The notes under the pieces are model-generated. The model was not told where the DNA came from and ran no database searches. It saw only the letters and a program-made list of their open reading frames with translations. Of a stretch of 64,000 nt of DNA, positions 44,468-56,605 are shown piece by piece. The DNA is from Amborella trichopoda. Lineage: Eukaryota > Streptophyta > Magnoliopsida > Amborellales > Amborellaceae. The stretch lies in contig NW_006499997.1 of the NCBI RefSeq assembly GCF_000471905.2, positions 2,215,776-2,279,775 of the forward strand, written 5' to 3'. Positions within the stretch are counted from its first letter, which is position 1; every line of letters begins with the position of its first letter. The position numbers and the translations under genes were made by a program.

Positions 44468-47400
44468 TCAAAATTGATCAATCACTTCATTGATCTTTCC
44501 CCTGTATGTTACAGCTAATATCTTAGCCTGCTAGATGCGTCCCTTCAACTCTACTACCATCTCAACCTCATACTCCATCAAGGCAGTCCCTTCCTCCAAA
44601 GAGTACTCAAGAGTTAAAATATTATCGGCAAGCACCTTATCCTTTGCTTCCCATGTTGCGGTCTCCTCCTCCAATTTATCAAGCTCTTGCGTCAGTTTCA
44701 CTCTCTCTGCCTTTAGAGTCATCATCTTGTTGTGGTGAGCGATGGCTGCCTCAACAAGGTCGGATCTCTGGGAAATTGCAACGTCTTTTTCCTATAATTG
44801 AGCCTCTACCAGTTCACGATGGCATATGAGTGATGAATTCAAAGAGGGAAATTACAAACTCTCTAGCCGTTGCGCAGTTACTTCCTCCTGCAAGGTCCTT
44901 AATCTCCACCCTTCCAGCTCATTTATGGTGCCATCGAAATATGGGAGGACCTCTGGTGCACCCCTTCGAAGGGAAATCTGCCTTAACTTCTGGATTGCAT
45001 TGTCAAGTTCAATAAGAGGCAGATCCTTCAGTCTCTGCACACCCAGATGAAGCATATCCGTGATTATGCCCGAAATCCCACTGAAACTAGGCATAAACGA
45101 TGCTACTGGGGCCGCCGCAATAGAAGGAACATCAGTCACAACGGTGGGGCTCATAGGGATGATAGTCATGTGAGTCACTGGCTCTTCTTGAACAATTGTG
45201 AAGCCTAAGGTCTCATCATTTGAAGATTCAAATGGGGCTTCAGTCTCAAGTTGCTCGGCCCCCACGATATTAGCCTCCTCACCATTAGCAGGCTTGATCC
45301 CTTCAAGGCCAATCTCTTCTCCTTGCCTCTCATTTTTCGGAGCAGTCTCAATATGCTCCAAAACAGCCTCAGCCCTTTCAGGGCCAACTTCTTCTCTCTG
45401 TCCCTCATTCTCTAGAGCAACCTCAACAAGGTCAATCCCCTCACTTTGACCTTCACCTGCTAAATCCATCACCTCAACCTCAGCATGCTCCAAAGTAGCC
45501 TCTTCTTCTTATCTCTCACCCTTAGGCATGGCCTCGATAAGTTCAAGGCTAGCATCTTTTCCTTCCAAAACGGCCACCCCTGCCTCGACAAGTCCAAATC
45601 TCATCTTCTCCCTTTGGCCTTCATCTTCTAGGACCACCACTTCAGCTACGGCCTCTTCTACCTAGCGCGCATCTTCTACAGCCAGAACCTCTGCCACAAA
45701 AAGCTCAACTCCCTCAACTTCCTGACCTATGCTCTCTGGGGCCCCAATCTCTGAACTCTCAAAAAGGCTTGGGTCTGCACTACCTGTAACTCCATCACCC
45801 TACGTAGCAGCTTCATGACACTCAGGCGTTTCTTCAACTATAGCCTCTCCTTCGGTTGGGGCAACAATCTCCTGAGGTTCGGAGGCCCTATCGATTTTAG
45901 GTTCCTCCCTTGGAGCAGCAACTTCAGCACCTTCATTTTCAGCCCCGTCAATCTTCATTGGAGCAAATCTGACTCAACAATCGTTCTAGGAATTTCGGGC
46001 ACCACCTCAAGCTCAGGTGTCCCTTCTCTATCAGAAGCAATGATGATGGGTCCAGAAGGGTCAGAGTCATCTACCTCAGTCTCCGTAGAGGCCGAAAATA
46101 GCTCAGGAGTGGCAGAAGGTGACTTAGAAAGAGCGGAGGGTGACTCAGAAAGAGCAGCAGAGAATTTCGAAAAGGCAAGTTCCAGGATGACAACAATATT
46201 TGCACTCCTGTGTCTTCGAGCAGGGCTAACAACTTGCGGCGGAACATGAGTGACAGCGGGGGCAGCATGCTTCCTCTTCTTTCCTACCCATAGTGGAAGA
46301 GCAGTTGTCTCAAAACTCCTCCCATAAGATGAGCCGATAGCAAGAGCACTATGAGGGCAACTCCCTATCAGTGCATTTAGATCTTGGATCGGGCGCCCTT
46401 CATGACCCAAGACCTTACTACCCTCCTTCCATTGGAAGATAGAGGTGAGGTTGTAAAAAAGGCTCCCCATCCTCTTCTCCATAGTAAGAAATTACGGTGA
46501 AGTTTCATCCACTGTTATCTTGCGAGGTATCCCAAGAGCTTCCCAATTCCAAGGATAGTCCAAGGAAAAATATCTCTTAGAGGAGGAGTCCTGAGTATCC
46601 TCTTTTGCTTGGTATCCCGGTGCCAATTGTAGTTCTCCCCTTTTCAAGGGTGATCAGCCTCCTAGTACCTTCGGCTGGTAATCCTCCACCAACGTGCATA
46701 AGCCTCAGTCTCTCAGGTCCTTCTACCAAAATGTGGCACCACATACTTGCTGACCTCATTCATTTCTGGACATGTGGACCATGTGGTACAGATATGCTCT
46801 GGCAGCCATGATTCACAGAGAGTCCCTAGCTCTTCTTTCCTCCTAGTGTTCACTCTGCCATGGTGTTTTTCAAAGAATATAGAAAAGGAACAACCCTGAT
46901 CGAGCCCATGTTGACGAGCAAACTGATGGGGGAAGTACCCTTCGAGTCTGGCATTGTGTGAGGTTCGATAGGCCAAAAACATGAGCTCCTTAATGGTTGT
47001 CGGAGCACCATCTAGCTCATTGCCAAGTTCATCAATGAAGGTGAGATCAGTAATGCCTCCAACTAGGAAGCCGACCCGACGCATGTTGGAGAATAAAGTA
47101 GCTAGTAAATCTCAAAGATTTTCTAAAGACTTGCAGGAGGTCTTTCTTCTTCTAAGCAAGCACCACCAAAGATGACTGAGTTCTGAGGCACGAACTCATC
47201 ATACATTGCTCCGATCAGTGGCAGGTTGCCGATGAAGTGAAGGTCCAGTAAGGAGATTCCTGCCTCCCCATGCCCAAGGAGACATGTATTGCTAACATGA
47301 CTCCAGATCTCCAGCAGTACTTTAACGGTGTTGGAGCATCGAACATAATAGCCGCCGAGTACTGAACTACTGCTAGCAAAGAAGCACGCTCAAGAATGCT

Positions 47401-47808
47401 TCTGTGTGACCCCAGCACCTGGATGGTCCAGGAAGAGTACCCCTTCAAGTACTGATGCTCCCCCTATACTCTAAGACCAGTAGAAGACCATATCAGCCCC
47501 ATGGTCTTCACCATCCTCTTTCCTAGAGTGGGGAATTTTGCACCAGAAGCCATGTTCTGGTGCATGTAATGAAGAAGAGCCATCTCTTCTTCAGCACTGA
47601 CGTTCCCATCATTATCCTCCAGGACCTCAAATCGAACTGGGTCGGTTATGAAAGTGACACTAAGGGGCCACTTCGGTTTGCATATTGGAGCCGTCAACCA
47701 AATGGGTTCACCCCGGACCACACTCTCACCAGTAAATTCACTAGTGCCAAGCTCCCTTCCTTTTGGAAGGTTCTTCATGTCAGGGATTATGTTTGAAGGC
47801 CCGGCCAT
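44468..47808 (-). pseudogene. Antisense PMD gene, unit C, broken
   Basis: Start placed at the ATGGCC at 47808 (an in-frame ATG also lies at 47826). The first piece (47464-47808) carries GPSNIIPDMKNLPKGRELGT and runs to LIWSSTGLRV, then a stop. The PMD continues at 47215-47448 (MKGYSSWTIQVLGSHRSI). At about 47088 some 560 bases present in unit B are missing between GAGAA repeats, which removes the later PMD part. The acidic region (44852-45493) is the longest open piece, with ENEGQREEVGPE and KNERQGEEIGLE units and then FSGISGIITDML. The coiled coil (44468-44760) ends EVIDQF. TATA box and AATAAA are both intact, so a transcript is possible though the protein is broken. Confidence 0.8.
44852..45493 (-). 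CDS. Acidic repeat segment of antisense PMD gene, unit C
   Basis: A 213-codon open piece rich in Glu. Two or three copies of a unit like ENEGQREEVGPE(R/G) stand in the first 70 residues. Then comes a conserved stretch LPLIELDNAIQKLRQI and GAPEVLPYFDGTINELEGWR, found almost unchanged in units A (10405-10731) and B (22195-22755). This conserved stretch may be a small helical domain before the coiled coil; I do not recognise it. Confidence 0.6.
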   Translation of the reverse strand: MEHAEVEVMDLAGEGQSEGIDLVEVALENEGQREEVGPERAEAVLEHIETAPKNERQGEEIGLEGIKPANGEEANIVGAEQLETEAPFESSNDETLGFTIVQEEPVTHMTIIPMSPTVVTDVPSIAAAPVASFMPSFSGISGIITDMLHLGVQRLKDLPLIELDNAIQKLRQISLRRGAPEVLPYFDGTINELEGWRLRTLQEEVTAQRLESL

Positions 47809-47829
47809 TAGACTGACTTTAAGCATTCA

Positions 47830-48705
47830 CTGCCATATGGAAATCTCCAAGACATAAGGCTATCACTGCGCGTGAAAGGCACTGACTGGCGTCGCGCGTG
47901 ACTAACGCCACTTGCATCAAATAAGGCCTAGCGACTGTGTTTGCTAAAGGCTAATGCAAGCTATGTTTGCCAAGGCCCAACGCCAACTATGCTCTCAAAG
48001 CCCAACGTGTCTTCAAGGACAAATGCCGACTGCGTTTTCAAGAACTAGCACCAACGAGGTTCTCAAAAGGCTAAACATCGACCATGTCTTCAAGGCTATC
48101 GCCGCTTGTGATTTTTTAAAGCAGCACCGCTCATATCTTTTGCATGTGCCACAGACTGAGCGTGTCACCTTTAGTCGACAGCACCTCCTGACAACTGCCA
48201 ACCACGATGTGTCATAACGCACGACTAGCAACCGTTCACCTCCCAGAGACTGTTCGCTGCTAATGAATGTTCATTCCCCTACGACCTTCCGACTACTCAA
48301 TGGGAAACCACTTCCACTCACCGGAAACCCGCCAGCAAACTTTCCCCTCTCCCTCCACGACACTGAAAAATCACCTCAAATCAAAGGAATTCCGTTAGCG
48401 AACCCCTGCGAACTACCCACTTCCTAACCCCAGCAACAGCGACCCTCGTGAAGGTCCTTGTGTAACCTTGCTAACGTTCTCTCTTCTCAGCCATATTTTC
48501 CTCTTCCTTGTTGGAGTTATCACTGGCAAACCACTGTTAACCCCCTACAAGTGTTTTGCTAAAATCCTTTACGGCTCGCCGGACTTCTAACGACTGCTTG
48601 TACCTTGCGTGCTTGTCGGAGTCCTAGCCGGAAGTTTCCTTTCGTCTCCCTCACTGTTAAAAGCTTTTACTTAAGATAAAACGGTGAAAAATGGGGTTTA
48701 CCCCC
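47830..48705 (-). other. Leader of antisense PMD gene, unit C
   Basis: About 0.9 kb between TATA box and start. Repeats of the 'aaggctaatgc' type are at 47880-48110. The rest aligns with the leader of unit A apart from that unit's AT-rich array. No gene is seen. Confidence 0.55.
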
Positions 48706-48712
48706 TTATATA
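48706..48712 (-). promoter_or_regulatory. TATA box of antisense PMD gene, unit C
   Basis: TATATAA on the minus strand in 'cttctatataaggggg', identical in core to unit A. RNA would start near 48675-48680. Confidence 0.7.
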
Positions 48713-50470
48713 GAAGACACTTCCCCGAAGTGCCCCTCACAAAGCGGGAATACTAAATAGGTCCCTAAAGGCCAAACGACAATGGGTCGAACCGGGTCGG
48801 GCTCAAACACAAGGCCAGAACAGAGGCTTACCTCCACCTGTGCAACACCAAGCATCAACCTTCAGATTGGCCGGACTAGGTCGGGCTCAGCCCCTAGACC
48901 CGAACAGAGGCTTACCATCATCAGTGCAATCTCGAGCATCAAACGGCAATGAACCAGGGTCAGGCCAAGCCCAAGCCTGAGGCTTGAACTCAGATCAACG
49001 CCGCTCGCAGCTAACGATGCATGTGAAAGCTCGTGACTAATGCCATACGTGAAACTCCTTGACGAATGCTGCTTGTGACTAACGTCATGAGTACCAACAT
49101 CACGCGCCAAGGAATGCTCAACGTCGTTCGCACAACTGGTGACTCGATGCTAGTATCGCACATGTCTAAATCTGGTCACTGCCGTGAGTGTTCTACCATC
49201 ATTCCCAGTAGTAGTTACACTAGTGCCACAGCTCATCATCGCCAATGGAGTTAGGTGTATGCCAAAAAGGTCATGCTTACCCCTGCAGTTTTCAATGGGT
49301 CAGTCTCGCACCAAGCTATCTTATCCCCAGGGAGTCGGGTTACCTTCCATAAGCCTATTCCTCATGGAGTTTCATCTTTCACCTTAAGAAGCCATACTTG
49401 CCCCTAACCCCCAGCGCCACTTCCGTTTGCCACTCCTCATCTGGTCGTCATCTTTGTCTAAGCCCTCTGCTTGTGTATCCCCAGGGAGTCGGATTGTCAT
49501 CCATACTTCTATTCCCCATGAAGCTTCACCTATATGGAGACCCACAACCATGGTCCGTGGTGCATGACCCTAAACTGCACAGCCTTGGTCTAAGTGCACC
49601 ACCCTAAATTGCATGGTCTAAACTATACGACCTTAACTGTAGCGAAGGTCTAGTTGCACGGCCTTAAACTGCATGATCCTGGCTTCATGACTCTAAACTG
49701 CACAACCACGGTCCAAGCTATGTGACCTTAAACTGTAGTGCACGTCCTGACTGCATGATGTTAAAAGACTTAGCACCTTGGTCCAAACTACATGACCTTA
49801 AATTGTAGCGACGGCTCAAACTATATGACATTAAACTGTAATGAAAGTCTAGTTGCATGACCTCAAACTGTACGGTCCTAGTTGCATGACCTCAAACTGT
49901 ACGGTCCTAGTTGCATGACTCTAAACTGCATAACCATGGTCCAAGCTATATGTCCCTAAACTATAGTGCACGCCCTAGCCGTATGAATATAAACTTCTTT
50001 GCACAGGTCCCAGAGGCATGACCTTAAACTTAAACTCGCCCACACACACGTGCACACACCCTTTACATGCATCTTCACGCACGTCTTCCCTAATCGACCT
50101 ATTCTTGTGCGCACATCACCTTCATCAACCCCTCAGAAAATCCATCTTCTTTCATTACCATTCATCATTGCCCAGTGAGCCTCACCCATGCTCACAAAAC
50201 GGTGAGCCGTCCTGCCATCCATACTCACTGTCAGGTAGTGGATCACCAATTTCCACCTTACATCCATACATCATCCATCTTTCGCAAGCAGCACTCATGT
50301 CATCTCCCCAAAGTGAGTCAAACCACCACCATACTCACTCTGTGGCCTCCACAAGACTATCATCCATCCTCACCATGGTCCAGTTGTATGACCTTAAACT
50401 GTAGTACACGTCTTGACCGCATGATGTTAAAAGGCTTCGCACAAGTTCTGAAGGCATGACCCTAAACACG
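48713..50470. repeat. Non-coding repeat field, unit C
   Basis: Promoter-side 84-bp units (48779-48990), decayed 25-bp units (48990-49180), units of the 'ccccagtggagtt' type (49190-49540, 50165) and 'atgaccttaaactg' units (49555-50040, 50385-50470). At 49851-49908 a 29-base unit starting 'agttgcatgacctcaaac' is present twice without a mismatch, a recent duplication. I see no gene. Confidence 0.75.
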
Positions 50471-50794
50471 CATTCACAAAAACGAATAACAGGCACGGTG
50501 TATACCTGAACAAGGGAACGCCGGACAGGCATGGTCACAAAGCCATGAGTAAAAGAGTTCCGTAAAATAAAAACCTGGGCACGGTAAAAACCTCGAAAGG
50601 GCACTATGAGCAAAAATGGAAGAAAAGGGTGGACATGGCCGAAAGGTCATGAGTAAAAGAGCCCCAAATTAAAAGGAAGTTGGTGAAAACTATCTCTACG
50701 GCGCTATTTCTCAGTCCAAGTGAAAACCCGCAAAGGGCACTCAACACTCGCCTCTATTGGTGGCTTCAGCCCACATTCTAAAAAGAAAAATCCC
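50471..50794 (+). other. Conserved block and candidate polypurine tract, unit C
   Basis: Counterpart of 16811-17192. It ends with 'aaaaagaaaaatccc' (50780-50794) directly before TGGTGTCAAAATACC. The run 'aaaaagaaaaa' is the best candidate for the plus-strand primer site of this family. Confidence 0.5.
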
Positions 50795-53574
50795 TGGTGT
50801 CAAAATACCAAGACCCAAGAATATGAGCTTCAAGGAAATATTTTGACAGCTTGAGTCCATTTACAAAATGAAATCGAAGGACAGAAGACTTACCAAGAAG
50901 GCAAGACAAGTCTCATGAAGAAGAGCACCATTCTCAAGAGGTCGCTAACGCACTCCAAGATGCTGCAAGGGCCTTAAGAAAGCCAAGTCAGCCAGACCAT
51001 GCACCTGTTACGCAACAACATAATTGAGCCCTCAGGAGATACCTAGGATAAAGAACAGAGGTATCCTGATTCTTGAAACTGCTAGCAATAAGCAGGGGTT
51101 ATACCCAAACCCGGTCACCTCGATAAATTGAGGTACTTTACCCACCAAGGACATTTTAGTGCACAACACAGACGGACGCCAACAAAAAGCCCTTCACCAG
51201 ACCATCCAAAACCAACAAAAAAACAAAAAAACCCAGACCAAATGGGAAGAAGAGCCCTAAAGCATGCCATTTGGCCGCTAGATAGGCCCGATTCTGACCA
51301 ACGAGATTCATACAAAATCCTCTGCTATCAGAATCACAAAAAGTCCCTTGAGGGTGAGAACTTCAACAGGATCCCTCAAATGTCTCTTTTCCCCTAAATT
51401 CTCCACGGATGGACCTGTGAACAATGCATCCAAACGTCTAAGCATCCTAGTTATAGCATTGTGTGGATCTCCTCAACGTTGACGTGGTCCTGTGGCTAGG
51501 AAGAAAAAAGTAATAAAGCCGAAGGAAATTTTTCAAATGTTGTCCTTCTTGCTTCTCTCGAAGCACAACATTCAGTGGGGCAAGCTGTTTGAAGACATTT
51601 TTCAGCACCTTGGGTCCCCGAGGTAGAATAAAAAGAGCAGCCTATCAATAAAGCCTGAATTATAGTGGAATTCTAGACAATCTCATAATTTCCCTAGAAC
51701 AAGTTAAAATATTCATAAAGACTTGAAAAGGCAACCTGCTAAGTTTCGTCGCAATCCAACATGTCTAAGGTAGTGTAGACAAAGCAACAATTTCGAAAAA
51801 ATCAATCTCTAAGACCCTGAAATGGACCCTGTAACTAGAACATTATTTTTCAGTGTGTCAAATTGTTGTTGAACTACCGTCATTGGATCCGTCATGGTCG
51901 AAAAGCCCTATGCGTCGAGTTTTGGCTTATTCACGTGCTCCAAGACAAAGTTATGGGGAAAAGATCGAAAAAGGGTAGGCTGCACACTATTCCCGTGCAC
52001 CCTCCCTGCACCAAATCACCATTAATGGTGACTGTTTCTATAATCACAAGTTGTGACTTTCGGGAGACATATCTCACTCGTCCCAACTCGAATCGCGCTC
52101 AAATTTTGTGAGCACGTTCGTCTCGTCAAAACGAGAATTTTGATATGTAGCGTAGCCTATGATGACGACCGAGCAGGGAGAAAAGCTAGAGAGAAATCAA
52201 TGATTCGTGAAGGAAATTGCAGGAAATTCAACACCGACACGTCCTGCTCAAGCGGCCATATCACGGCACTCGAGCATTGGATTGACACGAGACCAATTCC
52301 ATCACGTGCATAAGGTCCAAGGCTACCATTGGTCTGAACCCCATGCATGATGAACAGTTGGATTTCATGCGTGAATCCGATAAAGTTGTTGTAAATTCCA
52401 ACCGCAGAAATTTAGATTTTGGCCAAAACCCAAGACTGCAAAATATTCTTTCGGGTACGAAATCGAGCTGCGTTTGTTGTCACGTGATCGTGACGGCATG
52501 CTCAGTGCAATACAAAAAAGAAATCATGGAAAAACATCAATAAAAAAGCACACTATCTATCCAAAGTTTTTAAGATTCACATGAATTTCAAGTCGCATGA
52601 TCGTGGCTTAAAAATACGCTATGTGGCTCGAATTTGGTATCAAATCGATAGCCATGACGAGCTCTACAAGAAAGCAATCATCATTTTGTCAAATGGGTAC
52701 TAGAACAACCCCAGATCATCTATGAAGCTCACGCACGTTTTAAGGTAGCAGCAAGGACTGTTTTCAAATTCCATGTATTGTTAGGCATGAGCAAAACAGT
52801 CATTTTGCACCAATTTTTAGATTTTATTTTAATTCAAATAAATTGTAATTATCATCAATTAGGATAGGTTTTTGACATCCACCCATCTTTAAGGCCCAAT
52901 TCAATAAATACATGTTAAACCTAATTGCAAAAGGCCCCTCAAACTTTCAATTCATCAATAAAGTTTGAGTTTTTACATTGAGTTGGATAGGCATGTCTTG
53001 GTGAGAGAGAGAGAGAGGAGAGAGAAAAAAGTCCAATACCCCTCAATGAAGGTAACCTCGCTCCTCTTTTATCTCTCCTCTTTCTTTCTTTCTCTCTCTT
53101 CTTCCTTTTTTCGCTCCTCTTTCTCTCTATCCTCTTTTTTTTCTCTCTCTTCCTCTTCTTTTCTCTATCTCTCTCATCTCCATCTCAAACAAACACGGTA
53201 GTAACCATTATCGTGCATGTTTCTCTCTTTCTTTCTCTTCTTATTCTTTCCTCCTTTCTCTCTACTTTCTTTCTTTTACTATTCCCCCTCTTTTCTTAAT
53301 CTTCTCCTTCCTTTTCTCTCTACTTTCCTTTCCTCTTTCTCTTCCCTAAACCCTCTTTCTTCCTCTTTGTCTTTCTTTCTCTCACCCTGTTATTTCTTTT
53401 CTCTCTCTTCTCCAATCATGCATGGTGATGCTCATCACCGGGCATGACATCCACGGACACTGAACCGGGCCCTCCCCCTAATGGAGGGTCAGGTCATGTC
53501 TGAGTCCCTTACGACATGAGCAACGATGCCTAGCGCCACGTATATCTTTCCCTTTTGGGTTCATGTATCTCCCT

Positions 53575-54010
53575 CTTGACATGGACAGTGGAAACCCATC
53601 GTCGTCCATGTTCTTTCTCTCTCCACTTTCCTCTATCATGGGCAACAAAACCCCATCATCGTCCATGTTATTTCTCTCTCCTCTTTCCTTTGTCATGAGC
53701 GACGAAAACTCATCGATGTCCATGTTTTTTTTCTCTCCTCTTTCCTCTGTCATGGGCGATGGAAAGTCATCACCGTCTATGTTTTTTCTCTCTCCTCTTT
53801 CCTCTATCATGGATGGTAAAAACCCATTGCCATTCATATTTTCTTCTTCTCTCTCTCCTTTCATGAGCGATAGAACCCCATTGTATCCATGCTTCCTTCT
53901 CTCTTCTCTTTCCTCTATCATGGATGGCAGAAGTTCATTGTTGTCCATGCTTCCATCCTCCTTCTCTCTCCTTTGTCATGGATGGCGGAAGCTCATCGTC
54001 GTCCATGCTC
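53575..54010 (+). repeat. Class II hairpin array in U5 (unit C 3' LTR)
   Basis: About seven units at roughly 60-base spacing. The stem CATGGAC/GTCCATG is perfect at 53580-53586 and 53604-53610. Neighbouring units vary, for example 'catgggcaac..tcgtccatg' and 'catgagcgac..gtccatg'. They are separated by 'ttctctctcctctttcctc' spacers. Confidence 0.7.
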
Positions 54011-54525
54011 CCTTCTCTCTTATTTTCGTCTCACATTTCTTCTTTCTCTCTCTTCTCTTCTCTCTCCTTGCTCTCCCTTTCCTTCTCTCACTCACTTCTT
54101 CTCTCTCCCCTTTCCTGTTGTCTCTCCTTTCTTTTCTTCTCTACCTTCTCTCCCTTTTCTCTTTTCTCTTCACATTCCTCTCTTCTATTTTCGTCTCTCT
54201 TCTTCTCTTCCCTTTCCTTTCTCTTCTATCTCTTCTCTTTCTTTTCTTCTCCTTTCCTTCACTTTTCTTCTATCTCTTTTCTTCTCTCTCTCTTTTTCTC
54301 TCTGCTTTTCCTATCACTCCTTTTTCTCTTTCTTTTTTCTTCTTCCTCTCTCATTTGATCAAGGGACAAGTCTAGCACTGTCACGGTAGTCTCGTCATCA
54401 AGCAGTATTATAGTCATATCGGTCTAAGTTATCGTGCCCGTCTTGCTGTCATGTCGAACTCATTGTTGTGTCACGCTAGTTGGTGTTGGTGTTCTGTCAT
54501 CTAGTATTGTCGCCATTCCAATCCA

Positions 54526-54608
54526 CGTTATCGTGCCCATCTTACTACCACGTTAGGTCAATCATCATATCAATCTAGCCACTGTGTAGTAAGACGGGCA
54601 CGATAACG
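54526..54608. repeat. Inverted repeat made by a filler insertion
   Basis: Left arm 54526-54548 and right arm 54586-54608 are 23 bases each with one mismatch. Other LTR copies have the left arm but not the right. Directly after the right arm about 100 bases of U5 present elsewhere (for example 37845-37970) are missing. Confidence 0.8.
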
Positions 54609-55899
54609 CGAACTGGTGAATTCATCCAAAGACAAGGTGGGGTCCCTTAGCCCACTTATCATGTAAAATTAACCATGTGTATGTGATCGCAGAAACAGGA
54701 GACTATAGGCCAAGGGAGGCGATTTCGAACTAGTTATATGACTGGGGGTTTTCCTACATGATCTAAGAGGGCGCCCATGGGAGCTAGCCTGAGTGAGCCA
54801 CGGACCCAAGTGAGGTGTGTCCCGCCTCACAATAAATTCCTCTCTCAATTGTTGGTATACCTGCCCTTGCTCTTGAGTAAGGTTCCCGAGAGAGTGACCT
54901 CAAGTCTCGAGTTCCCTTTGAAACCCGAGACATGTGTCACCAGATCATCCAGATCCAGGGGTGAGATCCAGGCACCTAACAACCTTCATTCTGATTAATA
55001 AAAATTGAGAGTTTGCTTTACGATTGGGGGTCATGTCTAAGAGAGAGAGAGAGAGAGGAGAGAGAAGAAAATTATGGTACCCCTCGATGAAGGTAACTTT
55101 CTCTCCTCTTCACTTCTCTCTCCTCTTCTTTCTTTCTATCTCTTCTTTCCTTCTCTGTCTCTCTCCTCTCTCTCCAAACACGTATGATAGTGACCAACGT
55201 TGCGTGTCTCTCTCTTTCTTTCTCTTTCTTTTTTTTCTTCTTTGTGTCTCTCTTCTCTCTCCAAACACCTACAGCAGTGACCATCACCGTGTGTGTCTCT
55301 CTTTATTTTTTTCCCTCTCTTCTTTTGTCTTTTTCTTTCTTCCTCTTTCTACCTCTGTCTTCACTCTCAACATAAACGGTAGTAGGCACTATCATGCATG
55401 TCTCTCTTCCTCTAATTTCCTCTTTTCTCTTTGTTCTCTTTCCTCTCTCATCCCCTCTCTTTCTTAATCTTCTGCTTTCCTTTTCTCTCTACTATCCCTT
55501 CATCTTCCTTTTTCTCTCTTTTCTATCTCTCTTTGTACTTTCTTTCTCATCTCTGTCTTTCTTTCTCTCTTTATTCTTTCCTTTCTCTCCCTTCTCCAAT
55601 CATGCACGACGATGCCCATCGCCGAGCGTGACGTCCACCTTCTCTTCTAATCTTTGGAACATGTACAGTGAGTCGGGCCTTAACCCGAGTGGCGGGCGAG
55701 GCCGCTGTCTATTCCTTCTCCCTCCTATCGTGAACGGCAATGCCCATCACCACGCATGACATTTCTTCCCCTATTCTCTGACAAGGACATTGACTTGGCC
55801 CCTTTCCCAAGTGGCTGGTTAGGTCATGTCCGAGTCATTTCGGACACACATGACAATGCCTATCGTCGTGCATATCTTTCCTTCTCTCTCTTTTGACTC

Positions 55900-56605
55900 T
55901 CTCTCTCTTATCATAGATGGCAAAACTTATCACCATCCATGTTTTCTCTTTCCTTCTTTCTCTCGTCACGGATGATGGAGTCTATCGCTGTCCATGTTCT
56001 CTTTTTCTCTCACTCTCATCATGAACGATGAAGTCTATCGTCGTCCATGTTCTCTCTCTCTCTCTCTCTCGTCATGGATGGTGAAACCTAGCATTATCCA
56101 TGTTCTCTCTTTCTCTCTCTCCTGTCATGAACAATGAGACCTAAAGTCATCCATGTTCTCTCTTCCTCTCTCTCCTATCATGGACAGCGGGACCTAATGC
56201 CATCCCTGTTCTCTCTTTCTCTCTCTCCTGTCATGGACGACAGGACCTAACATTGTTCATGTTTTCACTTCCACTCTCTTGTCATGGACGGCGGAACCTA
56301 TCGACGTCCATGTTCTCTCTTTCTCTCTCTTTTATCATGAACGGCAGAGCCTATCACTATCCATGTTCTCTCTTTCTCTCTCTTCTGTCATGTACGGCGG
56401 AACCTATCATCGTCCATGTTTCTTCTTCTCTTCCCTATTTCTTTCTCTTTTAGCATGGACAGTGGAACCCTATCGCAGTCCATGTTTCTTCATCCCTCTC
56501 TCTCTCTTCTTCATCATGAACGATAGAACCCATCGTCGTCCGTGCTTCCTCCCCTTTCTCTCTCATCTGTCATGGACGGCAGAACCCCATCATCGTCCAT
56601 GTTTC
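55900..56605 (+). repeat. Class II hairpin array in U5 (unit D)
   Basis: About eleven units at 58-65-base spacing. Perfect stems include CATGGACG/CGTCCATG at 56283-56290 and 56305-56312, the same stem at 56571-56578 and 56594-56601, and CATGGAC/GTCCATG at 56454-56460 and 56478-56484. The loops are 14-17 bases of the 'gcggaacctatc' kind. Confidence 0.75.

Larger units (their letters stand above)
50795..54982 (+). mobile_element. 3' LTR of unit C
   Basis: About 4.19 kb from TGGTGTCAAA to 'gcacctaacaa'; TGGT at the start and ACCA at the end (changed here to ACAA) form the short inverted ends. The TATA box has decayed (CAATAAATA, 52902-52910). AATAAA is at 52957-52962. CT-rich U5 with class II hairpins occupies 53050-54360. 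A deletion with an inverted filler lies near 54526-54608. Confidence 0.7.

Noticed and set aside
53563..54375. 270-codon open frame with repeated SSMFFLSPLSS units
   Set aside because: The units are the class II hairpin repeats and their CT-rich spacers, read through. The other LTR copies are open in different frames.
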